From a virus, in IMG/VR virus record IMGVR_UViG_3300009596_000001, positions 1-63,478 of that record: a DNA stretch of 63,478 nt; one strand, written 5' to 3'. This document shows positions 31,601 through 39,895 of this stretch, piece after piece. The notes beneath the pieces were generated by a model. It made no database searches and was not told where the DNA came from. It worked only from the letters and a program-made list of their open reading frames with translations. How positions within the stretch are numbered: the stretch's first letter is position 1; each line of letters begins with the position of its first letter. Position numbers and translations under genes: made by a program.

Positions 31601-32728
31601 ATGGCAGTAGCAATTGAAGTTTTTGACGGTTTTGATTTGCCACTTTACAAACCCGGTCAGGGTAAGGCTTCTTTGGTGTCGGTTACTCCTAAGTGGACAA
31701 ATTACCGTTCCTTTAGTGCGGAAAACACAACTTCTTTCTGGGACAACTTGTGGACAAGCGGGCGATTGTCTGGCGGCAAAGCAATCCGAGCACCTTTTTC
31801 CTTGTATCGCAATTTAAGTCTTAGCGGGGTAACTGGGATAATTGTTGGGCTTGCTTTTAGGTGGGATAACACCCCAACAGTCAAAGAAGCCTTTGTTGTG
31901 AGTGCGTGGTCAACCGATTTTACAACCCATTATTGGGGTGTGATGGTAAATGCAAGCGGACAATTACAACTTGTTCACGGCGGCACTTGGAACAAGGACA
32001 GCGCAAGTTGGGGCTTAAGCGGTCACACAGTTGTTGCGACATCTCCTACTCCATTGACTGCTGGGCAGTGGTATTACATTGAAGTTCAGGCACCGCTTGG
32101 CACAAACCAAACCGTTAAGGTTTATCTTAACGAAACCCTTCTAATTCAGGGGACAATCCCCAATGTAGCATCTTCTTTTGCTTTGTGGGTTGGTTCTAAC
32201 TACTCTTACAAGGATAGCGGTGGAAACTACATTGCTGCATCCGCAATAGATGATTTCTACTGTGCCACTTACAATTCTGCTTCTGATGTTCCGCTTGGCA
32301 ATGTTTATGTTTGGACGGGGCAACCTCAAACCGCTCAAATTACCGAGTGGAATGCGACATCTAACGGTCATGTCAACTCCGTCAATGAAGGCTACATTAC
32401 CAACCTTTCTTACGACCAACAATATGTTTACACATCCCAGCGGGAAAAGTTTGAATTGTGGGGCGTTTCGTTCCCCACTGCTGACATTAACTCAGTTCTT
32501 GCACTTCAGGTTGTGGATTACGGCAAACTTGAGGGCAACTTCTCTATTGACAAGGTTAGGTTAGTCATCAGGCAAGGTTCAACTGATATGGTTGGCGTTA
32601 GTGCCAGCAATGTTGCTGCCAACAAAGAATTCTGGCAGCGCTTGCTTACGACCATCAAACCCGACGGTTCGCCTCTTACTCCTTCAGATTTGAACAACTT
32701 GTATTACGGCGTGAAAACTGTCACATAA
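31601..32728 (+). CDS. LamG/jelly-roll-type protein, probable tail fibre or receptor-binding component
   Basis: 375 residues, strongly beta. Residues 30-215 show the concanavalin-like jelly-roll pattern of LamG domains (W-x-Y-I-E-V-Q, L-x-G-T-I strand pairs, Ser/Thr/Gly-rich loops), followed by a C-terminal beta region. Such domains bind glycans in phage tail proteins. GGAGGTG precedes ATG. The position just after the glycosyltransferases and before two other beta-rich proteins suggests a receptor-binding or decoration role. The exact part of the virion is unknown. Confidence 0.6.
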   Translation: MAVAIEVFDGFDLPLYKPGQGKASLVSVTPKWTNYRSFSAENTTSFWDNLWTSGRLSGGKAIRAPFSLYRNLSLSGVTGIIVGLAFRWDNTPTVKEAFVVSAWSTDFTTHYWGVMVNASGQLQLVHGGTWNKDSASWGLSGHTVVATSPTPLTAGQWYYIEVQAPLGTNQTVKVYLNETLLIQGTIPNVASSFALWVGSNYSYKDSGGNYIAASAIDDFYCATYNSASDVPLGNVYVWTGQPQTAQITEWNATSNGHVNSVNEGYITNLSYDQQYVYTSQREKFELWGVSFPTADINSVLALQVVDYGKLEGNFSIDKVRLVIRQGSTDMVGVSASNVAANKEFWQRLLTTIKPDGSPLTPSDLNNLYYGVKTVT

Positions 32729-32746
32729 GGTAGGGGGTGGACGAAA

Positions 32747-33835
32747 ATGCCTTCCTATTCTCTGTGGGTTGTTAACGGGTTTGATTACGACGAAAACCCA
32801 TTTCATTACAACGAGAGATTGCAGCCGTTACCTTACACAAATACATCTCCCGATGGAGAAAGGTTTGGTTTCTTAGGGGGTAAAGCGTGGGTTTTAAACA
32901 AACCCTTTCGGATGTTTACCCCTAAAGACGATTACGGCAACGCTTACAAAAAATATTTGAACATTCTCTCTTTTTTTATTGACGGGTTGGTTGCTTCTTA
33001 CCGAGTATTGGGTGTGGACTTTTATCCCATCTTTACGCTGAATATTGTGTGGTCATCGGGCGAAACCGAACAAATTCAATTGGGTTGGATGCAGTATTAC
33101 GCTCATTCTTACCCTTACAATCTTGCTGTAATAAAACCGACACAGCCAAGAGAAGTTTTATGGGTGCCGCCGATGAGCGATTACCTTCAGAAATGGGTTC
33201 AAGTCATTGTGGGTTACATTCCAGAGGCTTTTTCGGGGTTTGAAGTTGAAATTGCTCTTTTAATATCTGGCTATGAGTGGGTTGGCAGTAAGAAATTTAT
33301 CTTTTCTCCCAAAGGCAGTGTTGCAGATGTTTATTTTGATTTCGGTGCTGATATTCAGGTTAGTGAATACATCCGTTCTGCTGCACCACGGTTGCCTTAT
33401 ACTTGGGTTTCTGGTTGGAGTATTGACCACTTCATTTGTGTGACCGATATTTCAAGCGAGCGCAATACAATCCCTCAGGCTTTTGGTTCGGATTTTTACG
33501 GCAGGATTGTGCTTGAAAGTTACCCATCGTCGTATGTTTATTCGGATGATTATTATTGGTCTGATGAGTTGCGTGGAGAATTAAAAGACAGAAACGAGTA
33601 TAATTACAACAGAACAGCAGTCCAACGAGGTAGTGCGGGAAGGGATGGTGGGGGATTTGTTTGTAGTGTTGCTCATCGTGATAGTTTGTATGGATACATC
33701 GGGAAAGCATTTCTGCGTGTCAGGCAATATCCTAAAGTAGTGCTGGAGTTTGGATACACACCACCTCTACCGACCAATTACCAAACCGAGAAGATTTACC
33801 CGTTAACATCGGAGCGATTTCCGATAAGGGGGTAA
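32747..33835 (+). CDS. Probable tail or decoration protein, 362 aa
   Basis: Not recognised. Tyr-, Ser- and Gly-rich beta protein, with many aromatic residues and no coiled coil, typical of virion surface proteins. GGGGGTGG precedes ATG. It stands between a jelly-roll protein and a VEVLG-repeat protein. Confidence 0.6.
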   Translation: MPSYSLWVVNGFDYDENPFHYNERLQPLPYTNTSPDGERFGFLGGKAWVLNKPFRMFTPKDDYGNAYKKYLNILSFFIDGLVASYRVLGVDFYPIFTLNIVWSSGETEQIQLGWMQYYAHSYPYNLAVIKPTQPREVLWVPPMSDYLQKWVQVIVGYIPEAFSGFEVEIALLISGYEWVGSKKFIFSPKGSVADVYFDFGADIQVSEYIRSAAPRLPYTWVSGWSIDHFICVTDISSERNTIPQAFGSDFYGRIVLESYPSSYVYSDDYYWSDELRGELKDRNEYNYNRTAVQRGSAGRDGGGFVCSVAHRDSLYGYIGKAFLRVRQYPKVVLEFGYTPPLPTNYQTEKIYPLTSERFPIRG

Positions 33836-33841
33836 TGTGTA

Positions 33842-34876
33842 TTGCGTGGCAATCAATTTTCCAAAATTTGGCGTGGCATACACATTCCAGAGGAAAGGGA
33901 GAGTTTCTTTTCACCTGACAAGGTTAATGTTTCCACTTTAGTTGTTGAGGTTTTGGGGAAGCACAGCGAATATTTTCCGGGGCAACCGGGACACCAAGCA
34001 GATGTATCTTCTTTTTCAGTAGAAGTGTTGGGATATTATTCGCAGAGGTTGCCTACAAGTCAGGTGTTGGTTTCAGGTTTCTTGACGGAAGTGATGGGAA
34101 AGATAAAAAGGCAGGCGGAAGATTGGGTTGCTGTTCACTCTTTTTTGACAGAAGTTTTGGGCAAGAAATCTATTTACACTGTGCCGCTTGAAGCCGTAAA
34201 AGTTTCCAATTATCAGATAGAGGTTTTAGGTAAGTTTTCGCCCGATGCGCCTGCACCATCACCGGGCAATTATGCAGGCGCAAGGATTTCAAGGATAGCA
34301 ACACAACGAGTGCCGCTTGGTAGAGCCGAAGTTTACCCACCAAAAAATCAGAGGGCATTTGTTTTGGAGTGGGTCGGAAACCACAAGTTCGCATCAACAT
34401 TCGGGGATGTATACTACCTTGTTTTTCGGGTTACTGAATATCACTACTACGGAGAAATCTACTATTCAAATGAGTGGCTTGTTCCTTTCTGGAATTTTTA
34501 TGGGTCATCGGAGGTAGGCAGACAGCCTGAATGGGAAGCATATTTAGAGCCGATAGATGTTATTGTAACCACAGTTAAATTTAGGCGAAGAATAGTCCAA
34601 TCTTCAACAGGCACTAATGCAGAAGAAACTGTGATTTTTGAGGGAATTGTCCACTTGTTAGACCCTTCGGTAAAAACCCGCAGGGAAAGAAGTGGCATGT
34701 GGGCTTATCAGATGGTTGGTTATTATGACAAACTTTTCTACTACGGATTACCCGGCAATCCTAATTATGGAAGTCGGCGTGATATCCGCTTTCCTCTAAC
34801 TACCCGAAAGGTTTTATTCATCGTTCCGAAGATAGATGAATTCATTGGAGAAATTACCTTTACGATAGCGAGGTGA
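33842..34876 (+). CDS. Tail-type protein with five VEVLG repeats
   Basis: 344 residues. Residues 25-140 contain five copies of a V-x-V-S-x-F-x-x-E-V-L-G-K motif about 25 residues apart, each followed by a short variable linker; such repeats occur in phage tail proteins. The C-terminal half is a beta domain with Trp- and Tyr-rich strands. The start is TTG, 10 bases after GGGGG; no ATG with a site lies nearby. It ends next to a small gene of the same operon. Confidence 0.65.
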   Translation: MRGNQFSKIWRGIHIPEERESFFSPDKVNVSTLVVEVLGKHSEYFPGQPGHQADVSSFSVEVLGYYSQRLPTSQVLVSGFLTEVMGKIKRQAEDWVAVHSFLTEVLGKKSIYTVPLEAVKVSNYQIEVLGKFSPDAPAPSPGNYAGARISRIATQRVPLGRAEVYPPKNQRAFVLEWVGNHKFASTFGDVYYLVFRVTEYHYYGEIYYSNEWLVPFWNFYGSSEVGRQPEWEAYLEPIDVIVTTVKFRRRIVQSSTGTNAEETVIFEGIVHLLDPSVKTRRERSGMWAYQMVGYYDKLFYYGLPGNPNYGSRRDIRFPLTTRKVLFIVPKIDEFIGEITFTIAR

Positions 34877-35241
34877 TGTTTGTGTTCTTTTACGGCAGCA
34901 ATCCGCCAGAGATGTATTTCGTGTTGGGTAGAGATAACACCTATGCAATTCAAATCATGCGTGAAGATGGCGGACCGGTGAACATAAACGAAATCAGTTC
35001 CGTATCGGCTAAGATTGTCAAAATCGGTGATGCCAGCGCTTCCTATAACGGCATCGTTACTTTGTCCGTTAACGATTTAGGTGCCGTTGTAGCGCATGTT
35101 TTATTTCCCAAAGAAGCATCCTATCCTTTACTTTCGGGCGGGAATGTGTTATATTTACAGTGGGAAGTAACCTTGGTGGATGGCATTAAGTATGTCATTC
35201 CTGTGCCGCCGCAACAATTAGTTGTAGTCACTCCCGTGTAG
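34876..35241 (+). CDS. Beta-rich small structural protein, about 121 aa
   Basis: Not recognised. An alternating-strand protein with an Ig- or BppU-like layout (YAIQIMREDG, VSAKIVKIG, YLQWEVTLVDG). Start codon is uncertain among ATG 34876 and GTG 34882; the GAGGTG site fits the latter best. It overlaps the previous stop. Baseplate or decoration role is a guess. Confidence 0.55.
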   Translation: MFVFFYGSNPPEMYFVLGRDNTYAIQIMREDGGPVNINEISSVSAKIVKIGDASASYNGIVTLSVNDLGAVVAHVLFPKEASYPLLSGGNVLYLQWEVTLVDGIKYVIPVPPQQLVVVTPV

Positions 35242-35252
35242 AGGTGACTTGT

Positions 35253-35450
35253 ATGGAGAAATGGAGGTTACTTACACTTATATTTGCCATTACGGTAATT
35301 GCAGCATTGGAGTTTGCTGCCATCCTTCATGGGATAGACGGTAAAACTTTGGGGTTATCCCTTGCTATTATCGCCTTGCTTGCTCCATCGCCAATTTATC
35401 AAATCAAATGGGGTAATCTTACTGTCATCAAACGGGGTGAAGATAAGTAA
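35253..35450 (+). CDS. Small membrane protein with two transmembrane segments
   Basis: 65 residues: two hydrophobic helices (about 8-28 and 35-50) and a Lys/Arg-containing tail ending KRGEDK. The ATG follows GAGGTG by 6 bases. Size and topology fit a holin or an envelope regulator, though no other lysis gene is adjacent. Its stop overlaps the next ATG (TAATG). Confidence 0.6.
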   Translation: MEKWRLLTLIFAITVIAALEFAAILHGIDGKTLGLSLAIIALLAPSPIYQIKWGNLTVIKRGEDK

Positions 35451-36034
35451 TGCCTTTTTATCGCACTGACCCGGTAGAGATTTCCATTTTTCCTAAGGAC
35501 AGGGCTGTTAGAGACAAGATAACTGGAATGGTGACTACTTTAGGGTTTGTGCCTTTAAGGGGTCGTGGCATTCCAGTTTCAGTCGGCATGTCTGAAAGAT
35601 ATATTCCAACACAATATGATATTCCCGATGTAGATATGTTTGTAAACGAAACTTTGGGAGAACTTCGTGAATATGCTGCACCGCAATACCTGTTTCAAGT
35701 CTTGCCATTTTCCCGTTTGCGTGTTAAGATGGTGTTTTTGGCGCCGGGGACAGTCTATAATGTGCCGTTGGATGTTAGCGTTATCGTTGCTCAGACAACC
35801 AATACCGACAATGTGATTGTAAATTTGGGTTCACCAAGGGTTATGCCGGGTAGGTGCATAATCGTTAGAAAACATTCTACTGTTTCGGGGGCTTTACCTG
35901 TTGTAGTTAAAGCAACAAAAGATAGGACACAATATTTGTTTGATGGTGGACAATCAACCCAGATTTTGGTTGATAAGTGGGCGATGTTTGTAAATAGCGA
36001 TGAACAGGGTTGGTGGTCATTTGTCGTGACATAA
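35450..36034 (+). CDS. Probable virion protein, 194 aa
   Basis: Not recognised. Beta-rich with regularly spaced Val-Pro and Phe residues; resembles small tail or head decoration proteins in composition only. The ATG overlaps the stop of the previous gene (TAATG) behind a GGGGTGAA site. Confidence 0.55.
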   Translation: MPFYRTDPVEISIFPKDRAVRDKITGMVTTLGFVPLRGRGIPVSVGMSERYIPTQYDIPDVDMFVNETLGELREYAAPQYLFQVLPFSRLRVKMVFLAPGTVYNVPLDVSVIVAQTTNTDNVIVNLGSPRVMPGRCIIVRKHSTVSGALPVVVKATKDRTQYLFDGGQSTQILVDKWAMFVNSDEQGWWSFVVT

Positions 36035-36055
36035 TTCTAAGAGAGGTGGCTTGTT

Positions 36056-36307
36056 ATGCTTCGTCCAAGGCGAAAGCGCACAAAACTTCAGGAAACTGAC
36101 GCTCGTTTACGAAGCATTCATCGGGCTTTGAAAACGGCACGTGGGTCAGGTGGGCGAAGGCTCATAAGTGGGCGATTACGAGCATCTAAGGCTTCTAATC
36201 GTCGCCGAAGCACTCCTAATGTTGGGGAAATAGCAAAACGGGTGCTTGGTATTTTAGGTAGGGGTATAGGTAGAAAACTTCTTAGACAACGCAAAAAGCA
36301 GAGTTGA
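36056..36307 (+). CDS. Highly basic small protein, 83 aa
   Basis: Very rich in Arg and Lys with almost no acidic residues, and predicted amphipathic helices. Arg-rich composition suggests DNA binding inside the virion or a role as a packaged core protein. AGAGGTGG precedes ATG. It is followed directly by a second basic protein. Confidence 0.65.
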   Translation: MLRPRRKRTKLQETDARLRSIHRALKTARGSGGRRLISGRLRASKASNRRRSTPNVGEIAKRVLGILGRGIGRKLLRQRKKQS

Positions 36308-36318
36308 GGTGACGCAGT

Positions 36319-36540
36319 ATGGGTCGTTCAAAAATTCCCAAACGCATCCGGACTGCAATTAGTGAAGAAATACGGAAACTTGTCCGTGAATTTAAACGAA
36401 CAGGTAAAATGTCTACATCACGGGCTACTTATCGTCCCAGAAACATTAAACATGCTCAAAAAATTGCTGCTGCGATTGCTTATGGAAAACACGGTGTAGG
36501 TCGTGCTGGTAAGGGACGGCGTCGGCGGAAGAAGAGGTGA
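36319..36540 (+). CDS. Basic protein, DUF6496-like, 73 aa
   Basis: Contains RKLVREFKRTGKM and NIKHAQKIAAAIAYGKHG, similar in layout to small phage proteins of the DUF6496 type (K-V-M-x-E-F-K ... KQAIAIAL). It ends in a Arg/Lys cluster. GAGGTG precedes ATG. Probably DNA-associated; role unknown. Confidence 0.6.
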   Translation: MGRSKIPKRIRTAISEEIRKLVREFKRTGKMSTSRATYRPRNIKHAQKIAAAIAYGKHGVGRAGKGRRRRKKR

Positions 36541-36752
36541 TGTATGTGAATGTGCCCTTTTGGGAGCACATAAAGTATGACGATTTAGATAAGTTTGAAG
36601 AACTTCTGGAGGCTTTACAGTATATCTTTATCGTATCAGACCCAGACCACTCGGCAGAAACTAACCGTGTCATTCGCCACATGCTTGTTGTGGTAAGGCG
36701 TCTAAAGAATATGTATGACAAAATTAGGGCAACCAAATCCGTGAGTATTTAA
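36540..36752 (+). CDS. Small acidic helical protein, about 70 aa
   Basis: Not recognised. Helical, with a DDLDKFEELLEALQYIFIV core. Its start is ambiguous: ATG 36540 overlaps the basic gene's stop and is too close to GAAGAGG; GTG 36546 gives 8-base spacing. It could partner the preceding basic proteins. It ends 10 bases before a promoter for the scaffold. Confidence 0.5.
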   Translation: MYVNVPFWEHIKYDDLDKFEELLEALQYIFIVSDPDHSAETNRVIRHMLVVVRRLKNMYDKIRATKSVSI

Positions 36753-36762
36753 CTCTTGCCTT

Positions 36763-36790
36763 TTGCAACATTATGCGTTATAAATACAAT
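36763..36790 (+). promoter_or_regulatory. Promoter for the scaffold-capsid genes
   Basis: -35 TTGCAA, 16-bp spacer, -10 TACAAT, immediately before the GGAGGTG of the scaffold gene. An overlapping TTGCCT-17-TATAAA pair is also possible. It would allow extra transcription of the abundant capsid proteins. Confidence 0.5.
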
Positions 36791-36807
36791 ATCGGAGGTG
36801 ACTGCAG

Positions 36808-37491
36808 ATGGAAAAACTGACGGAAAGATTTGATGCTGAAGGCGCAATTGAAGGAATTGAAAGGATGCCTGTGGGTGATGATTGGTTGAAGTCCTTGTTT
36901 GGTGATATCACGCCGCAACAAGCGCAACCTGAAAAGTCCGAAGAGGTGGAGAAAAAACAGGAGACAGAATTAGAAAAGCAAGTTGCTGAGTTGCGGGCGT
37001 ATATTGCGTTGATGCAACTTAATGCGCTTGTTGAGCGTGTCAAAAACGAGTTTTACAACGATAAGCCGCACCTTAAGCCGCATGCTGATATTATAGACAA
37101 GTTGGCAGCGGCAAAGATTAGCGAAATCTTGTCGGGTGGCGCTCAAATTGATAACTTAGATAAAGTGGCTGAGTTGGTTAGAGGGGCTTTGAATGAAGTG
37201 GGGAAACAAATTGAGGAGCGGTTTGGGTTGAGTAAACGGTCGGCAGCAGCGGAGTTGGTAAACCTTCCGCCTTCTAATGTTGCTGCTTCTGGCGGCACTA
37301 CTGGTGGAGAGGAAGAATGGAGTAAGTATGGTGGGGTTGACTTACCGATAAGTAGTAATATGGTGGCACGGGTTGTTTCGGAAGAGGATTTGTGGAAGTG
37401 GCGGAAAGAGATGGCAAGGAAAATGATTGAAGAAAGGATAAAGGATATGAAAAAGAAGCAACAGTCGTGGGTTGAAGGTTATCGCCGTTAA
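36808..37491 (+). CDS. Scaffolding protein (candidate)
   Basis: A 227-residue, highly charged, helical protein directly upstream of the major capsid gene, the usual place for a scaffold. An acidic N terminus, a coiled-coil-like centre (EVEKKQETELEKQVAELRAYIALM) and a basic C-terminal helix (RKEMARKMIEERIKDMKKK), the part that binds coat in many phages, all fit. GGAGGTG precedes ATG. No protease motif is seen. Confidence 0.7.
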   Translation: MEKLTERFDAEGAIEGIERMPVGDDWLKSLFGDITPQQAQPEKSEEVEKKQETELEKQVAELRAYIALMQLNALVERVKNEFYNDKPHLKPHADIIDKLAAAKISEILSGGAQIDNLDKVAELVRGALNEVGKQIEERFGLSKRSAAAELVNLPPSNVAASGGTTGGEEEWSKYGGVDLPISSNMVARVVSEEDLWKWRKEMARKMIEERIKDMKKKQQSWVEGYRR

Positions 37492-37525
37492 TTTTAATCC
37501 TGTTCCAATGGGAGGTTGAAAATTT

Positions 37526-38476
37526 ATGCCGAACAGAATGGTTCTGTTCCAACCGACACTTGGCGGTTACTTAGTGTTTCCTACTTTGTCTGAACACTTG
37601 AGGCGTGCAACCTATCCGCTGTATGAAATGCGGCAGTTTGCACGACCCGAGTTTTCCGAGGGCAAGACGGGTGAAATTCACTACTTCAACAGGATTGGTA
37701 GGGTCACAACTTTGGTGAACCCTGTTGGTGAACAAGAGCAGGGGACGCCCTTGCCAGTGCCCACCATCTCTCGTGGTTCGGTTGTTATCCAAGACTACCT
37801 TGCGTTCATGGAGTTTACCGAGCGGTTGGAGCGCTTCGCTGAGTGGGATGTCCAAGAAATCATCATTGAAGCCTTGAAGTTCAACATGGCTCACAACCTT
37901 GACTACCAAGTTGCGCAAGTCCTTAAGAGCACTCCAGTTAAGGCTGTTCCTGTATCTGCAACTGCAACCACTTTCGTTACTGCTGGCAACCCTCCGCAAG
38001 CAGGTTTTGCTGGCTTCAGAAGCGCTCACCTGAAAGACATTGCGGATTACTTCAGGCTAACGCTTCAGGTGCCTCCGTATGACGGTGTTAACTATGTCGG
38101 CATCTTGCATGGTGCTGGCATTCGCAGTTTGTATGATGAGGTTACCGATGCGTTCCTGAAGTATACCGACCCCAATGTCTTCTTCCGCTCGGAAGTTGGG
38201 AACTGGTATAATGTCCGACTTGTTCAAACCAACAACACCGACGCACTGAGGGCTGCGGTTGGCACTGGCGCCAACAAGCCGCCAGAGGGCATCTTCTTGG
38301 CAGCCGACCCTATCATTGAAGTCATCTCCGTCCCCGAGGAAATTCGGGCTGAAACTGTTGCCAACACTTTCGGTAGGATTAAGCGGATAGGTTGGTTCTT
38401 CTCTGGGGCTTGGGCATTAACTTGGAACACTGCCGGTCCCGGCGAAGCACGTGTCATTCACTTCACATCAGGTTAA
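37526..38476 (+). CDS. Major capsid protein, N4 gp56 family
   Basis: A 316-residue HK97-fold coat protein. Family features include an N-terminal ATYPLYEMRQFARP segment, GEIHYFNRIGRVTT, MEFTERLERFAEWD, a long helix with KFNMAHNLDYQVAQVL, a GILHGAGIRSL hinge and the C-terminal RIKRIGWFFSGAWAL strand. These match N4 gp56-type coats of podoviruses. It builds the capsid shell with the scaffold encoded upstream. GGGAGG precedes ATG. A GC-hairpin follows the next gene. Confidence 0.85.
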   Translation: MPNRMVLFQPTLGGYLVFPTLSEHLRRATYPLYEMRQFARPEFSEGKTGEIHYFNRIGRVTTLVNPVGEQEQGTPLPVPTISRGSVVIQDYLAFMEFTERLERFAEWDVQEIIIEALKFNMAHNLDYQVAQVLKSTPVKAVPVSATATTFVTAGNPPQAGFAGFRSAHLKDIADYFRLTLQVPPYDGVNYVGILHGAGIRSLYDEVTDAFLKYTDPNVFFRSEVGNWYNVRLVQTNNTDALRAAVGTGANKPPEGIFLAADPIIEVISVPEEIRAETVANTFGRIKRIGWFFSGAWALTWNTAGPGEARVIHFTSG

Positions 38477-38500
38477 TCCAATTAAAGGAGGTCATGTGCG

Positions 38501-38956
38501 ATGTTGGGTCCTGAATTTGAGGCAGTGCGTCAACTCGTTATCAAGGGACAAGATGTTAATACCTCAGGTGCTTTGGTGGCAACCCTTTTGCCTGCTTATG
38601 GGTTGAACGACCAATTCAGCAACACCCCGCTCGCACCTGTTATTGTCAGCATTTCGTATGTTGTCAGAGGTGCTAACTGGGCGCAGAACGTTGTGTTGAC
38701 TTTAACCGAAAAATTGCTTTCTAACGGCAACACTGTCAAGAGCACTACCGTTACTTTACCTGCGCAAAGTGTGGGGCGAGGTGGTATGGTTATCCTACCA
38801 AACGAATTCCAACCCAGAGTAGATAGTTATGTAGAAATTACCGTGACTACTACTGCTAACGCTGCCGGTGCAGCCGCTGACCTTGCAATTAACTATGTCA
38901 TGTCGCCTGAAGTGTTGCCACTCGTCAGGCAAGCCATTAGCGACAGTCCAGTTTGA
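38501..38956 (+). CDS. Probable head decoration or minor head protein, 151 aa
   Basis: Not recognised. Beta-rich, Val/Thr/Ala-rich, close to an Ig-like or jelly-roll layout; located directly after the coat gene as decoration proteins usually are. AAAGGAGG lies before ATG. Confidence 0.6.
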   Translation: MLGPEFEAVRQLVIKGQDVNTSGALVATLLPAYGLNDQFSNTPLAPVIVSISYVVRGANWAQNVVLTLTEKLLSNGNTVKSTTVTLPAQSVGRGGMVILPNEFQPRVDSYVEITVTTTANAAGAAADLAINYVMSPEVLPLVRQAISDSPV

Positions 38957-38970
38957 TGAAGTGATGTAGT

Positions 38971-39000
38971 AAGGGGCGGCGGTTTATACTGCCGCCCCTT
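38971..39000 (+). other. Perfect 10-bp GC hairpin after the capsid genes
   Basis: AAGGGGCGGC and GCCGCCCCTT pair around a 10-base loop. No T run follows, so it is not a standard terminator. It is followed by CCCA/TGGG. It may stabilise the upstream coat mRNA or partially stop transcription to set coat level. Confidence 0.55.
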
Positions 39001-39021
39001 CCCAGACTGGGGGTGATAGGG

Positions 39022-39291
39022 TTGCCATTCCAGCGACATGAGCCGTATAATGTTTACATGGCGCCGCATCACCCGCCGATTTATGAGCAAGGCGGACACT
39101 TCTTTTATCCCGATGGCTGTGAAATTCCTTTGGAAGTGGCTCAACGGTTGTTGGATTATGTGCCACACTTATGTAAGCAGTGGGGAATTCCTGTGAACCA
39201 ACGAAGGTTGGTAATGATGGAAGAGATTGAAGCAAATGAGGACAAGGTGTTGCGGGACAAGATGATGGGCAGATATTTTAGTAAAATCTAA
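39022..39291 (+). CDS. Unknown protein, 89 aa
   Basis: Not recognised. Aromatic and His-rich N terminus (QRHEPYNVYMAPHHPP), then a helical charged C terminus. A TTG start 8 bases after GGGGG is preferred; a GTG three codons before is too close. Probably a small head or head-completion factor by position. Confidence 0.55.
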   Translation: MPFQRHEPYNVYMAPHHPPIYEQGGHFFYPDGCEIPLEVAQRLLDYVPHLCKQWGIPVNQRRLVMMEEIEANEDKVLRDKMMGRYFSKI

Positions 39292-39306
39292 CGGGGTGAT
39301 TGTTGT

Positions 39307-39630
39307 ATGCTTAAGAAACTCATCAAACCCATCAAACTCATCAAACTCATCAAACTTGTCAAAGTAAATTGGCTCTTGTTCAAACTTGGCGATGAAATTC
39401 GGGGTGCTATTTCCAACATCTTACAGCAAGCAAAGGTTATGGGTTTGCATGAATTTCAAAGCAGGTTGGTAAATAAGCCGCTTCCTGTGGCGGAAATCGG
39501 CGGCTTTAAGATTGTTCTGTTCATTACGCTGACACCACAAAAACCCGGCTTGTTTATGTTTCGTGTGAAGTCGGCTGAAGTTTCGGGTGTTAAAATTTAC
39601 TTTTGGGCTGGTGTCATGGATGAAGATTAA
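39307..39630 (+). CDS. Small protein with Lys-Leu-Ile repeats, 107 aa
   Basis: Not recognised. The N terminus repeats K-L-I-K, from a tandem CATCAAACT DNA repeat, giving an amphipathic basic segment; the rest is an alpha/beta domain with a final VYFWAG-type strand. GGGGTG precedes ATG by 8 bases. It might be a membrane- or DNA-interacting virion protein. Confidence 0.6.
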   Translation: MLKKLIKPIKLIKLIKLVKVNWLLFKLGDEIRGAISNILQQAKVMGLHEFQSRLVNKPLPVAEIGGFKIVLFITLTPQKPGLFMFRVKSAEVSGVKIYFWAGVMDED

Positions 39631-39895
39631 TTGGCGTGAAGTAATTGGCGTTGCAGGAATATTCTTGCTTATGTTGGTCGCCTTTATGGCGGCTAACATG
39701 TGGGCATGGATTATATTCATAGGAGGTGTTATGACATGGCTCGCCGTAGTGGAACTTTGGGTATTCACAACTTACCAGAAGACATTATCGCAGATGTTCT
39801 GGGAGAAGAAGCGGGAGAACAAGGAAGTGTGGCAGATGTTGATGTTAGTGTTGACATTAGCGATGGCGTTGATGCTGCTTCATCTCTGCCGTTAA
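39620..39895 (+). CDS. Hydrophobic protein, candidate holin, 91 aa
   Basis: Residues 8-50 hold two closely spaced hydrophobic segments and residues 70-88 a third (VWQMLMLVLTLAMALMLLHLC), with a charged loop between. Size and topology match a class I holin. The ATG starts inside the previous gene with a weak GGTG site and the 3' 160 bp are shared, in another frame, with the next gene. The 105 bp before that next gene encode nothing else, which supports this frame. Confidence 0.45.
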   Translation: MKINWREVIGVAGIFLLMLVAFMAANMWAWIIFIGGVMTWLAVVELWVFTTYQKTLSQMFWEKKRENKEVWQMLMLVLTLAMALMLLHLCR

